Shown: positions 1-6,245, counted from the stretch's first letter. The stretch: 6,516 nt of DNA from IDS-8 sp035304285 (GCA_035304285.1 DATGQI010000019.1:1-6516), one strand, 5' to 3'. Numbers and translations are program-made. Notes: generated by a model not told the origin, from the sequence alone.

Positions 1-33
1 TTTTTGTGTTGCGACGCGTAAGGATGCAAGCGT

Positions 34-58
34 TGTAGGAGCCCGCCCCGCGGGCGAC
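34..58 (+). repeat. GTAG-type REP unit A
   Basis: A 25-base unit beginning TGTAGGAGCCCGC and closing with GCGGGCGAC, so that the GCCCGC and GCGGGC arms can fold into a short GC hairpin behind a GTAG head. This is the architecture of the GTAG REP elements of Pseudomonas and Stenotrophomonas, which are thought to be moved by RAYT (TnpA-REP) transposases. No RAYT gene lies in this window. It pairs in inverted orientation with the unit at 84-108. Confidence 0.85.
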
Positions 59-83
59 CTCCGTCAAATACCGCGCAACTGTT

Positions 84-108
84 GTCGCCCGTGAGACGGG
101 CTCCTACA
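84..108 (-). repeat. GTAG-type REP unit B (inverted)
   Basis: Read on the minus strand this is TGTAGGAGCCCGT, a short loop, then ACGGGCGAC. It is the same 25-base element as unit A with a changed stem (GCCCGT/ACGGGC) that keeps base pairing. The compensated stem change suggests selection on the hairpin or a distinct subfamily. A and B, 25 bases apart and inverted, could also form a larger hairpin, as in BIME-style pairs. Confidence 0.85.
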
Positions 109-141
109 GCGCCCGATTCCGGCCACTTCGGAACAGCACGC

Positions 142-166
142 TGTAGGAGCCCGCCATGCGGGCGAG
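142..166 (+). repeat. GTAG-type REP unit C
   Basis: Another copy, TGTAGGAGCCCGC then a CATGC loop region and GGGCGAG, in the same orientation as unit A. It faces the degenerate unit at 187-205, so the four units alternate plus, minus, plus, minus downstream of the TPR gene. In that position they may act as a transcription end or mRNA-stabilising structure for the minus-strand operon; this is inference. Confidence 0.82.
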
Positions 167-186
167 TTCGCTGAGCGCAATTCACA

Positions 187-205
187 CTCGCCCGCGGGCT
201 CTTAC
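187..205 (-). repeat. Degenerate GTAG REP unit D overlapping a stop codon
   Basis: On the minus strand it reads GTAAGAGCCCGCGGGCGAG, five bases shorter than unit C because the loop is missing, with GTAG changed to GTAA. The TAA inside this head is the stop codon (202-204) of the TPR gene, so the repeat begins on the last base of that gene's final codon. An intact GTAG head in the same frame would also give a stop (TAG). Confidence 0.65.
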
Positions 206-951
206 GATGCCCGCAGCCGCTTCACCGCGTCGCGCGCTTCCGCGATCCACTGCTTCTGCGCTTTCCTGTAATGTCGCGGTCCGATTTCCGCCGAGGCCAG
301 CACTTCCTCGTAGTGCGTAAGGGCATCAGCCGTCTTGCCGAGCTTCTCCAGCAAACGTCCGCATCGCACGTCGGCCTCGGCGCCGGAAAAGTAGCGTGAA
401 ACAGCCTTGAACTCCGTTTCCGCCTCGTCCAGATCGCCGTTTTCTTCCAGCGTGCGCGCGTACAGCAGGTGCGCCGGCCCCGACCGATACCCGGGATTCT
501 TCTCATTCAGCCTCTCGAGGGTCTCCTGCGCTTCCTCGAACTTCTGATCGCCGAACTGTGCCTCCGCGAGACCCAGCAGCAGGTCCGGGTCGTGTTCGTA
601 CAGACCCGTCAGCGCATTCTGGTAGTGCTCGGCAGCTTCGGCGAAGCGCCCGTTCTCGACCAGCTCGCGCGCGAGGTGGCGCGCCGCGTCGACACTCGCC
701 GAGATGCTGAGATAGCGTTCGCGGCGTTTCAGCTCGGCATGTGGGTTAATCGTCTTCTTGACGGTGCGCAATGCCCGCTGCCCACGGATGCCGCCCGACC
801 ATTCCGGCAACAACTCGACCAGCACGTAGGCAATTGCCCCGACAGTCGGCAGGAAGAAAATGATGAACGCCCAGTACATCGACCGGCCTGTGCGAAACAC
901 GTGCACGATCAGCGCGATCTGGACGACGAGCGACAGTCCGTAAAAGACCAT
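202..951 (-). CDS. Membrane-anchored TPR protein with PLDc_N-like N-terminus
   Basis: A 249-residue protein of unknown function. Residues 3-19 and 27-48 form two hydrophobic helices with a short R-T-G-R loop, in the pattern of the PLDc_N membrane segment (small membrane-anchoring pair with a W and the FFLPTVGAIAYVLVE stretch). No phospholipase catalytic HKD motif follows. After a basic linker (about 53-80, including NPHAELKRRERYL), residues 85 to about 240 are amphipathic helix pairs of TPR type; NGRFAEAAEHYQNAL, DQKFEEAQETLERL, NGDLDEAETEFKAV and LGKTADALTHYEEVL are four recognisable repeats. The whole resembles proteobacterial proteins described as divergent TPR proteins (COG4700-like, from memory). 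It probably sits on the inner membrane as a protein-interaction scaffold. It starts 12 bases after the stop of the upstream membrane-protein gene, implying one operon. No good ribosome site is seen before the ATG at 951. Its stop codon lies inside a GTAG repeat. Confidence 0.85.
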   Translation of the reverse strand: MVFYGLSLVVQIALIVHVFRTGRSMYWAFIIFFLPTVGAIAYVLVELLPEWSGGIRGQRALRTVKKTINPHAELKRRERYLSISASVDAARHLARELVENGRFAEAAEHYQNALTGLYEHDPDLLLGLAEAQFGDQKFEEAQETLERLNEKNPGYRSGPAHLLYARTLEENGDLDEAETEFKAVSRYFSGAEADVRCGRLLEKLGKTADALTHYEEVLASAEIGPRHYRKAQKQWIAEARDAVKRLRAS

Positions 952-963
952 GGATGTTTCTTG

Positions 964-1434
964 TTAGTTGAGTGGATCCGCCTGCGTCATGGAGCGAAAG
1001 CCAATGTAAAGGAGCAACGAGAGCTTTAACAATTGCAGCACCGAAAAAGTTCCGTGCACCGCCGACGCTGCCGGCTCGACGCCCTCGATGATCTGCTGCG
1101 TCCGCTCGGAAAGCGCAGGCAGCAACCAGGTAGCTTGCGCAATCTGGATCGCCGCCAACGCGCCGCAAACCAGCAGCAGCTGCCGCGCCCGACCCGAGAC
1201 GCGCACCAGGATCAACAGCAGTATCAGTGCCACGAACTCTGCCTGGCTGAGCGCCGCGAACACCACCCGCCCTACGTCCAGCGCAACTTCGCGTGTAATG
1301 GTCGGCGCCGTGAACTTGACCGGCGTCTCCAGCAGCGAGATGCCGGCCGTCATGCCGAACCATACGAACGCAATCCACGCCGGGTTCTTGAGGCTCGCGG
1401 CATGCTGTTTCAGGGACTTGGGAAGGTCAGGCAT
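964..1434 (-). CDS. Small four-helix membrane protein of unknown function
   Basis: A 156-residue hydrophobic protein that I do not recognise by name. It shows about four membrane segments: roughly residues 18-37 (AWIAFVWFGMTAGISLL), 54-77 (VGRVVFAALSQAEFVALILLLILV), 84-107, and 127-145. A conserved-looking stretch after the first helix (ETPVKFTAPTITREVALDVGR, split by proline and charges) is likely a loop with family-specific residues. The reading frame is open to a TTG at 1470, but the ATG at 1434 is preferred. The extra 12 residues are polar, and the TTG lies upstream of the candidate -10 sequence and would overlap the promoter. The gene is divergent from ctlX and 12 bases upstream of the TPR gene, so the two minus-strand genes probably act together at the inner membrane. 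Confidence 0.75.
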   Translation of the reverse strand: MPDLPKSLKQHAASLKNPAWIAFVWFGMTAGISLLETPVKFTAPTITREVALDVGRVVFAALSQAEFVALILLLILVRVSGRARQLLLVCGALAAIQIAQATWLLPALSERTQQIIEGVEPAASAVHGTFSVLQLLKLSLLLYIGFRSMTQADPLN

Positions 1435-1458
1435 AATCGCTCGCTTGTGTTCATTATG
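1432..1458. promoter_or_regulatory. Divergent control region with inverted CATAAT boxes
   Basis: CATAAT at 1432-1437 and its exact inverse ATTATG at 1453-1458 are 15 bases apart. Each matches the sigma-70 -10 consensus at five of six positions, one pointing toward ctlX and one toward the membrane-protein gene. No convincing -35 box precedes either (GATTTC at 17 bases for the minus strand, TTCAGG for the plus strand). The pair could be overlapping divergent promoters, a regulator site, or chance; the plus-strand box overlaps the start codon of the minus-strand gene. Confidence 0.3.
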
Positions 1459-1510
1459 TATCAGGGGCAAGCTCGGAAATCAGTCCGGGATATCCTTCCA
1501 TTTGAACCAT

Positions 1511-2461
1511 ATGGCCTCAGGAAAAGAATCACAACTGGCATCGGCCGTGATGATGATCCGGCCGGCGCGGTTCCAGAGCAATCCGCAGACCGCCGAATCG
1601 AACCGTTTCCAGGGCAAGACCTCCGCGTCGCCTGGCGAGCAGCACGCCGCGGCACTGGCGCAGTTCGAGTCGCTGACGCAGGTACTTGAAGCTGCGGGCG
1701 TCCGCGTCTGCGTATTCGACGACACGCCGGAGCCGCATACGCCCGATGCGATCTTCCCGAACAACTGGGTGAGTTTTCACGCCGACGGCACGGCGGTCCT
1801 CTACCCGATGGAAGCGCCGAACCGCCGCACCGAGCGGCGGCGCGACATACTGGAATCACTCGCGGACGAGCACGGATTCCTGTTGCGGAACGTCATCGAC
1901 ATGTCGCATCACGAAAACGAAGGCCACTTTCTCGAGGGCACGGGCAGCATGGTGCTGGATCGCTCCAACCGTATCGCTTACGCGTGCCTCTCCTCGAGAA
2001 CCCACCTCGACCCGCTCGGGGAGTTCGCGCAGCGGATGGACTACGAGGTGCTGGCATTCGATGCCGTGGACCAGAACGGTGCGGCGATCTATCACACGAA
2101 CGTGCTGATGAACGTCGGCGAAAAAGTCGCGGTGCTTTGCGATGAAGCGATCCCCCGACACGAGCAGCGGCAGGCCGTTCTGGAAAGCCTCGCCGCCACC
2201 GGGCACGAGGTCATCCGGCTCACGTTCGCGCAACTGCACGCATTTGCCGGGAACATGCTGGAACTTCGCTCCGCGAACGGCCGCCGCGTCACCGCGCTCT
2301 CGGAGCAGGCGCGAAACGCGCTGGACGAAGAACAGCTTGCGAAGCTCTCGGCGAACGGCGACCTCGTGAGTGCGATGATAGACACCATCGAGTGTTCTTC
2401 CGGCGGCAGCGTCCGGTGCATGCTGGCGGAGCTTCATCTCCCCCAGGATAACCAGGAATAA
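1511..2461 (+). CDS. ctlX: Citrulline hydrolase of the CtlX family (arginine deiminase superfamily)
   Basis: A 316-residue cytosolic enzyme of the guanidino-group-modifying (pentein) superfamily. The closest family I recognise is CtlX, the citrulline-utilisation hydrolase (citrulline ureidase), which splits L-citrulline into ornithine, CO2 and ammonia. Signature blocks in order: MIRPARFQSNPQTAESN (15-31), PDAIFPNNWVSFH (78-90), EGTGSMVLDR (142-151), YHTNVLMNVG (194-203), FAGNMLEL (245-252) and CSSGGSVRCMLAEL (295-308). By superfamily logic the catalytic set is D79, E142, H195 and the nucleophile C303; all are present, so the enzyme should be active. The length fits the family. The frame is open upstream, but residues before the ATG at 1511 do not resemble the family, and MIRP normally lies about 10-20 residues from the N-terminus; ATGs at 1550 and 1553 are less likely. 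No strong ribosome site is seen. It leads the plus-strand operon with the arginine dihydrolase-like gene 14 bases downstream. A general arginine-deiminase-related hydrolase is the alternative. Confidence 0.85.
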   Translation: MASGKESQLASAVMMIRPARFQSNPQTAESNRFQGKTSASPGEQHAAALAQFESLTQVLEAAGVRVCVFDDTPEPHTPDAIFPNNWVSFHADGTAVLYPMEAPNRRTERRRDILESLADEHGFLLRNVIDMSHHENEGHFLEGTGSMVLDRSNRIAYACLSSRTHLDPLGEFAQRMDYEVLAFDAVDQNGAAIYHTNVLMNVGEKVAVLCDEAIPRHEQRQAVLESLAATGHEVIRLTFAQLHAFAGNMLELRSANGRRVTALSEQARNALDEEQLAKLSANGDLVSAMIDTIECSSGGSVRCMLAELHLPQDNQE

Positions 2462-2467
2462 GGGTGG
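2461..2467 (+). promoter_or_regulatory. Ribosome binding site of the arginine dihydrolase gene
   Basis: AGGGTGG starts on the last base of the ctlX stop codon and lies 8 bases before the ATG at 2476. An in-frame TAA sits immediately before that ATG (2473-2475), which fixes the start. The arrangement implies that the same ribosomes can move from ctlX to the next gene. Confidence 0.65.
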
Positions 2468-2475
2468 ACAGCTAA

Positions 2476-3306
2476 ATGGCGGAACTCCGCGACCGGATAC
2501 TGATGTGCCCGCCGGACTACTTCCGGGTCGAGTACGTCATCAACCCGTGGATGGCCGGGCACGAAGGTTCTCTCGATATCTCGCTGGCGAAGGAGCAGTG
2601 GCAGGTCTTGCGGGACACGCTGGCCGAACATGCGGACATCGTCACCATCGACCCGCAACCCGACCTGCCGGACATGGTGTTCACCGCGAACGCCGGCGTG
2701 GTCTACGGCAACAAGGCAGTCGCGAGTCATTTCATGCCCCTCGAGAGGCGGCCGGAGGAATCGCACTTCAAGAAGTGGTTCCGCGAAAACGGTTTCGAAC
2801 TTTTGGACCTGGACGAGAAAATCGGATTCGAAGGCGCCGGGGACTGCCTGCTGGATCGCGGCGGTCCGTGGCTATGGACCGGCTACGGTTTTCGCACCGA
2901 AATCGAGGCGCACGAGGAAATCCGCAAGTTCTTTGGCCTGGATCTCATTTCGATTCGGCTCACCGACTCGCGGTTCTATCACATCGACACCTGCTTCTGC
3001 CCGTTGACCGGCGGTTTCCTCATGTACCATCCGCCGGCATTCGACTTCGACTCTCGCATGGCGATCGAGTCGCGCATCCCGCCGCACAAGCGCATCGTCG
3101 TCGACACGGCGGACGCCGGCAACTTCGCCTGCAACGCGGTGAACATCGGGCAGCGGGTGTTCCTCAACAAGGCCTCCGAGCCGTTGAAGGCCAACCTCCT
3201 GATGGCAGGGTTCACGGTGCAGGAGATCGACCTGTCCGAGTTCCTTAAAGCAGGCGGCTCCGCGAAATGCCTGACGCTCAAAGTGGCCGAGCCGGAATAC
3301 GCGTAG
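2476..3306 (+). CDS. Stand-alone ArgZ/AgrE-type arginine dihydrolase domain (amidinotransferase family)
   Basis: A 276-residue pentein-fold enzyme. It matches closely, from memory, the N-terminal catalytic domain of cyanobacterial ArgZ/AgrE, which converts L-arginine to ornithine, two ammonia and CO2. Shared blocks: ILMCPPDYF (8-16), YVINPWM (20-26), PDMVFTANAGVV (65-76), FEGAGD (118-123), FYHIDTCFCPL (167-177), NFACNAVNI (216-224) and EFLKAGGSAKCLTL (255-268). Expected catalytic residues are D66, E119, H169 and nucleophile C265. N72 corresponds to the ArgZ asparagine (N71) reported to separate dihydrolase from plain deiminase activity. The protein ends right after this domain, so the ornithine-cyclodeaminase-like C-terminal half of ArgZ/AgrE is absent. 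Databases may label it dimethylarginine dimethylaminohydrolase or amidinotransferase, and dimethylarginine or citrulline-forming activity cannot be excluded. It lies 14 bases after ctlX, so a joint role in arginine nitrogen release is likely. Family membership is near certain; the exact substrate is inferred. Confidence 0.85.
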   Translation: MAELRDRILMCPPDYFRVEYVINPWMAGHEGSLDISLAKEQWQVLRDTLAEHADIVTIDPQPDLPDMVFTANAGVVYGNKAVASHFMPLERRPEESHFKKWFRENGFELLDLDEKIGFEGAGDCLLDRGGPWLWTGYGFRTEIEAHEEIRKFFGLDLISIRLTDSRFYHIDTCFCPLTGGFLMYHPPAFDFDSRMAIESRIPPHKRIVVDTADAGNFACNAVNIGQRVFLNKASEPLKANLLMAGFTVQEIDLSEFLKAGGSAKCLTLKVAEPEYA

Positions 3307-3332
3307 AAGGCTTCGCAGTTGATTGAACCTCG

Positions 3333-5147
3333 ATGACCTCCGAACCGCACCGCTACCGCATTACTCCCGCGAATCCCGGCGCGCACCTGTTCGAAGTGGC
3401 GCTGCGCATCGCGGAACCCGACCCGGACGGGCAGGTGCTCTCGATACCAGCCTGGATCCCGGGCAGTTACCTGGTGCGGGATTTCGCGCGCAACGTCGTT
3501 GCCATACACGCGCGGGCCGGAGACCGTGACCTTGAACTGACCAAGGTCGACAAGAGCAGCTGGCAGGTCGAGGTTTGCCATGAACCGCTCACCGTCACCC
3601 TCGAGATCTACGCGTACGACCTGAGCGTGCGCGGGGCGCACCTCGACACGACGCATGCCTATTTCAACGGGCCCTGCGTGTTCCCGCAGGTGGTCGGACA
3701 GGGACTCAAGCCCTGCGAAGTAGAGATTTGCCCGCCGCCGAAGCCATTCGGCAGCGAGTGGCGGGTGGCCACCTCCATGCGCGCGCGTGACGCCGAGCGC
3801 TACGGCTTCGGACACTACTATGCCGACGGTTACGACGAACTGATCGACCACCCGGTGGAAATCGGCAACCTGCTCATCGGAGAGTTCGAGGCGGCGGGCA
3901 TTCCGCACGCCATTGCAGTGCGGGGTCATGAGCGGGTCGACATGGCGCGCGTTTGCCGCGACCTGGCGACGCTGTGCGAAACGCACATCGGCCTGCTTGG
4001 CGCGCCGCGCGATCTCGATCGTTACATGTTCCTGTTGCTCGTACTCCCGGAAGGCTATGGCGGACTCGAGCATCGCTGGTCGTCCAGCCTCGTCTGCAGC
4101 CGCGGCGATCTCGCGGTTCGGGGTGAGAGCGGCACGAAGTCGAATTACCGCAAGTTCCTGAGGCTCTGCAGCCACGAGTACTTCCACCTGTGGAACGTCA
4201 AGCGGATGAAGCCCGAGCGGTTTACGCCGTACGACCTGCGTGCCGAAGCGCACACGGGTCTCCTGTGGGTGTTCGAGGGAATCACCTCGTACTACGACTC
4301 GCTGTTACTCATGCGCTCCGGCCTCATCACGAAAGAAAGCTACCTGGAACTGGTGGGCGCCACGATCACGCGCGTCATACGCGCGCGCGGCCGGTTTCGC
4401 CAGAGCGTGGAGGAGTCCAGCTTTGATGCATGGACGAAGTTCTACAAGCCCGATGCGAACACCAGCAATGCCGTCGTCAGCTATTACACCAAGGGTTCGC
4501 TGATCGCGCTGTCGCTGGATCTGACGCTGCGGCGCGAAAGCGACGGCAAGCATTCGCTGGACGAGGTCATGTGTGAATGCTGGAAGAGGTACGGCGAGAC
4601 GGGGGAGGGCATGCCGGAGCGCGGGCTCGAGTCGATTGCCCAGGCGTTTACCGGGATCGACCTGCGAGAGTTCTTCGACCGCTACGTCCGGGGCACCGGC
4701 GACCTGCCCCTGCAAAAGTTGCTGCGGGAGTTCGGAGTCTTGATGCACCTGCGCCAGCAGGCGGGCGGCGACGATTGCGGCGGCAAACCTTCGTTGTCGG
4801 AGAACCCGCCGCCGCCGTGGCTAGGGCTGAACCTCTCCGCGAAATCGGGACGGGACGTCGTAGCGCTGGTGCACACCGACAGTCCGGCGGAACACGCAGG
4901 CATTGCCCCCGGCGACGAACTGGTGGCGTTAAACGACGTCCGGCTGACGGCGCCTACCATGGACACGCGGCTGCGCGAGTATCACGCAGGCGACCGCGTG
5001 AAAGTCTCCGTATTCCGCAACGACGGCCTGCTGCATTTCAAGGTGCGCCTGGCGGAAGCCCCCGAAGACACCTGCTGGCTCGAGTTCGACGACAACCGCA
5101 GTCCCGAAGCTGAACGCCACCAGGCCGCCTGGCTAACCGGCTCGTAA
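3333..5147 (+). CDS. M61 family metallopeptidase with C-terminal PDZ domain (glycyl aminopeptidase type)
   Basis: A 604-residue zinc peptidase. The N-terminal M61 domain begins with YRITPANPGAHLFEV (8-22), carries the family block IPAWIPGSYLVRDFARNV (38-55), and continues through AYDLSVR and THAYFNGPCVF. The catalytic core has GGLEH (243-247), the zinc site HEYFH (H281, E282, H285) and the downstream glutamate in WVFEGITSYYD (E315), the likely third zinc ligand. YYTKGSL (384-390) supplies a tyrosine that may aid catalysis as in M1 peptidases. A PDZ domain follows from PWLGLNL (about 495) to about 585, with SPAEHAGIAPGDELVALN. The family cleaves peptides with N-terminal glycine or alanine. No signal peptide is visible, so cytosolic action is likely. 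The start is bounded by an in-frame TGA at 3324-3326; no good ribosome site is seen. The 26-base gap after the arginine dihydrolase gene, with no terminator, suggests co-transcription. Length and domain order are normal for the family. Confidence 0.93.
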   Translation: MTSEPHRYRITPANPGAHLFEVALRIAEPDPDGQVLSIPAWIPGSYLVRDFARNVVAIHARAGDRDLELTKVDKSSWQVEVCHEPLTVTLEIYAYDLSVRGAHLDTTHAYFNGPCVFPQVVGQGLKPCEVEICPPPKPFGSEWRVATSMRARDAERYGFGHYYADGYDELIDHPVEIGNLLIGEFEAAGIPHAIAVRGHERVDMARVCRDLATLCETHIGLLGAPRDLDRYMFLLLVLPEGYGGLEHRWSSSLVCSRGDLAVRGESGTKSNYRKFLRLCSHEYFHLWNVKRMKPERFTPYDLRAEAHTGLLWVFEGITSYYDSLLLMRSGLITKESYLELVGATITRVIRARGRFRQSVEESSFDAWTKFYKPDANTSNAVVSYYTKGSLIALSLDLTLRRESDGKHSLDEVMCECWKRYGETGEGMPERGLESIAQAFTGIDLREFFDRYVRGTGDLPLQKLLREFGVLMHLRQQAGGDDCGGKPSLSENPPPPWLGLNLSAKSGRDVVALVHTDSPAEHAGIAPGDELVALNDVRLTAPTMDTRLREYHAGDRVKVSVFRNDGLLHFKVRLAEAPEDTCWLEFDDNRSPEAERHQAAWLTGS

Positions 5148-5262
5148 CCATCCTTTGGATGATTGGTCGCGAGCGAGGAATAGACCGCTGTAGGAGCCAG
5201 TCCCACGGGCGACAACCCATCCACCTTAAACTCACCGTTACCCCACCGCACCGCACCACCCA
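5148..5262. other. Convergent intergenic gap
   Basis: The plus-strand operon and sdpI end toward each other here. The gap contains a small CATCC-TTT-GGATG stem (5149-5161) without a T-run, one GTAG repeat (5189-5213), and a C-rich, almost G-free stretch (5214-5262) that continues the skew of the sdpI tail. The repeat hairpin is the best candidate for a shared transcription end, but no canonical terminator is seen. Confidence 0.6.
5189..5213 (+). repeat. GTAG-type REP unit E
   Basis: TGTAGGAGCCAGT, a short loop, then ACGGGCGAC: the same 25-base family as units A-D about 5 kb away, closest to unit B in its outer arm and with one stem mismatch (CCAGT against ACGGG). Single GTAG REP copies between convergent genes are a typical location. 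No target duplication is evident by eye. Confidence 0.78.
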
Positions 5263-5916
5263 TCATCTCTCCTCCGTAAACCCCTCAACCTTCCTGTACA
5301 CCACATACGAATAAACCACCGGCACCAACACGATCACCCCCACCATCACCAGGAACACCATCGGCAGAATCGTCACAAACATCCCCGCAAACATGATCAA
5401 CCCGTACAACACGAACAACCGCCCGCCGATGCGGTGCGTCCTCGCCCACACCTCGTCGCTCGCCAGTGTCCACGGCGTGCGAATCCCCAGGAAGAAATTC
5501 TTCCGCACCTTTCCCAGGTAATTCCCGATCACGACAAACAACAGCCCCAACGCCCCGAAAATCACCTTGTTGAGATGCACGTCGACGCCGCTCGCCTCCA
5601 ACAACACCAAGATCGCGACGAGGCTCATGAACCCCACCATCGCCACCTGGAAAATGTGCATGACGTTCGCGAACGGCTCCGTGCGGTAGCCCTTTGGTGA
5701 GATGACCGGGATGAGCCGCATCACCAGGAACACCAGGATCGCGGTTAACGGCAGGATGACCACACCCCACGGTTTCTGCATGTAGCCGTCCACTTCGCCG
5801 TGCACGTTCCAGTGACTCGGCACTTGCTCGGGAATGCTCGGGTACAGCCACGCGGCGACTCCGACCGCCGCGAGGATGAACAGGTAGCTCAGGAAATTGG
5901 CGCGGTTCCGGGTCAT
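5263..5916 (-). CDS. sdpI: SdpI family membrane protein with DUF1648 domain
   Basis: A 217-residue inner-membrane protein with about six helices: roughly residues 8-25, 50-70, 84-106, 116-133, 166-182 and 184-206. A DUF1648 segment follows the first helix (PEQVPSHWNVHGEVDGY, 29-45, with the typical P-x-HW-x-x-x-G pattern). The SdpI signature NYLGKVRKNFFLGIRTPWT (132-150), then W157 and THRIGG (160-165), precedes the last two helices. In Bacillus subtilis SdpI confers immunity to the SdpC toxin and sequesters SdpR at the membrane. Here the pairing with an SdpR-type gene is kept, so SdpI probably controls its own repressor, but the toxin genes are not seen. The ATG at 5916 overlaps the sdpR stop (ATGA) and has AAGGA at 5924-5928, seven bases upstream, so translation should be coupled. 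The frame stays open to 6261, but that upstream part is sdpR in another frame. The tail is unusually skewed in base composition. Confidence 0.88.
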   Translation of the reverse strand: MTRNRANFLSYLFILAAVGVAAWLYPSIPEQVPSHWNVHGEVDGYMQKPWGVVILPLTAILVFLVMRLIPVISPKGYRTEPFANVMHIFQVAMVGFMSLVAILVLLEASGVDVHLNKVIFGALGLLFVVIGNYLGKVRKNFFLGIRTPWTLASDEVWARTHRIGGRLFVLYGLIMFAGMFVTILPMVFLVMVGVIVLVPVVYSYVVYRKVEGFTEER

Positions 5917-6245
5917 TTTCCATTCCTTACAGGGTGTCTTGGGCTCTTCTTCTTGCCGGCACTGCCGCCCTTGTCGGCCGGCGCGAACAGGTCCATCAAC
6001 AGTGCGGCGGTCTCCTCGAGTACGGTCGCGTTGAGCGAGTACACGATGTGCTGGCCGCGCCGCTCCGTGCGCACGAGGTCCGCCGCCTTCAGGATGTTGA
6101 AGTGGTGCGACAGCGACGCGCGCGTGATCGGGTAAGCATCGGCGATGGCGCCCGCCGTCAGCGAACCCTTCTGCAGCAGCTTCAGGATAGAGCGCCGCGT
6201 CGGGTCCGCCAGCGCCTTGAAAACCGATTGCTGCGGCCGGGACAT
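5913..6245 (-). CDS. sdpR: ArsR-type autorepressor of the SdpR family
   Basis: A 110-residue winged-helix repressor. FKALADPTRRSILKLLQKGSLTAG (9-32) is the classic ArsR/SdpR N-terminus, ITRASLSHHFNILKAADLV (40-58) the recognition helix region, and RTERRGQHIVYSLN (59-72) the wing. The protein has no cysteine at all, so it lacks the ELCVCD-type metal site and is not a classical arsenic or metal sensor. The basic tail (GKKKSPRH) ends in a four-base overlap with sdpI. In B. subtilis SdpR represses its own operon and is removed by SdpI at the membrane. The ATG at 6245 is chosen because the protein alignment begins there and the promoter and operator lie just upstream. The frame is open to an ATG at 6329, but that extension would run through the promoter. 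The transcript is probably leaderless. Family assignment is firm; the signal is unknown. Confidence 0.88.
   Translation of the reverse strand: MSRPQQSVFKALADPTRRSILKLLQKGSLTAGAIADAYPITRASLSHHFNILKAADLVRTERRGQHIVYSLNATVLEETAALLMDLFAPADKGGSAGKKKSPRHPVRNGK

Noticed and set aside
34..205. CRISPR array
   Set aside because: The units alternate in orientation, differ in sequence and have unequal spacers; they are GTAG REP elements.
469..1029. Plus-strand ORF opposite the TPR gene
   Set aside because: It is low-complexity antisense translation; the minus-strand protein has clear membrane helices and TPR repeats.
1088..1510. Upstream extension of the ctlX frame by 141 codons
   Set aside because: It runs antisense through the membrane-protein gene and does not resemble the CtlX N-terminus; the family alignment begins near the ATG at 1511.
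2979..4253. 424-codon minus-strand ORF opposite the M61 gene
   Set aside because: An open antisense frame is common in GC-rich DNA; it spans two well-supported genes and shows no recognisable domain.
5149..5161. Rho-independent terminator after the M61 gene
   Set aside because: The stem is only five base pairs and no T-run follows.
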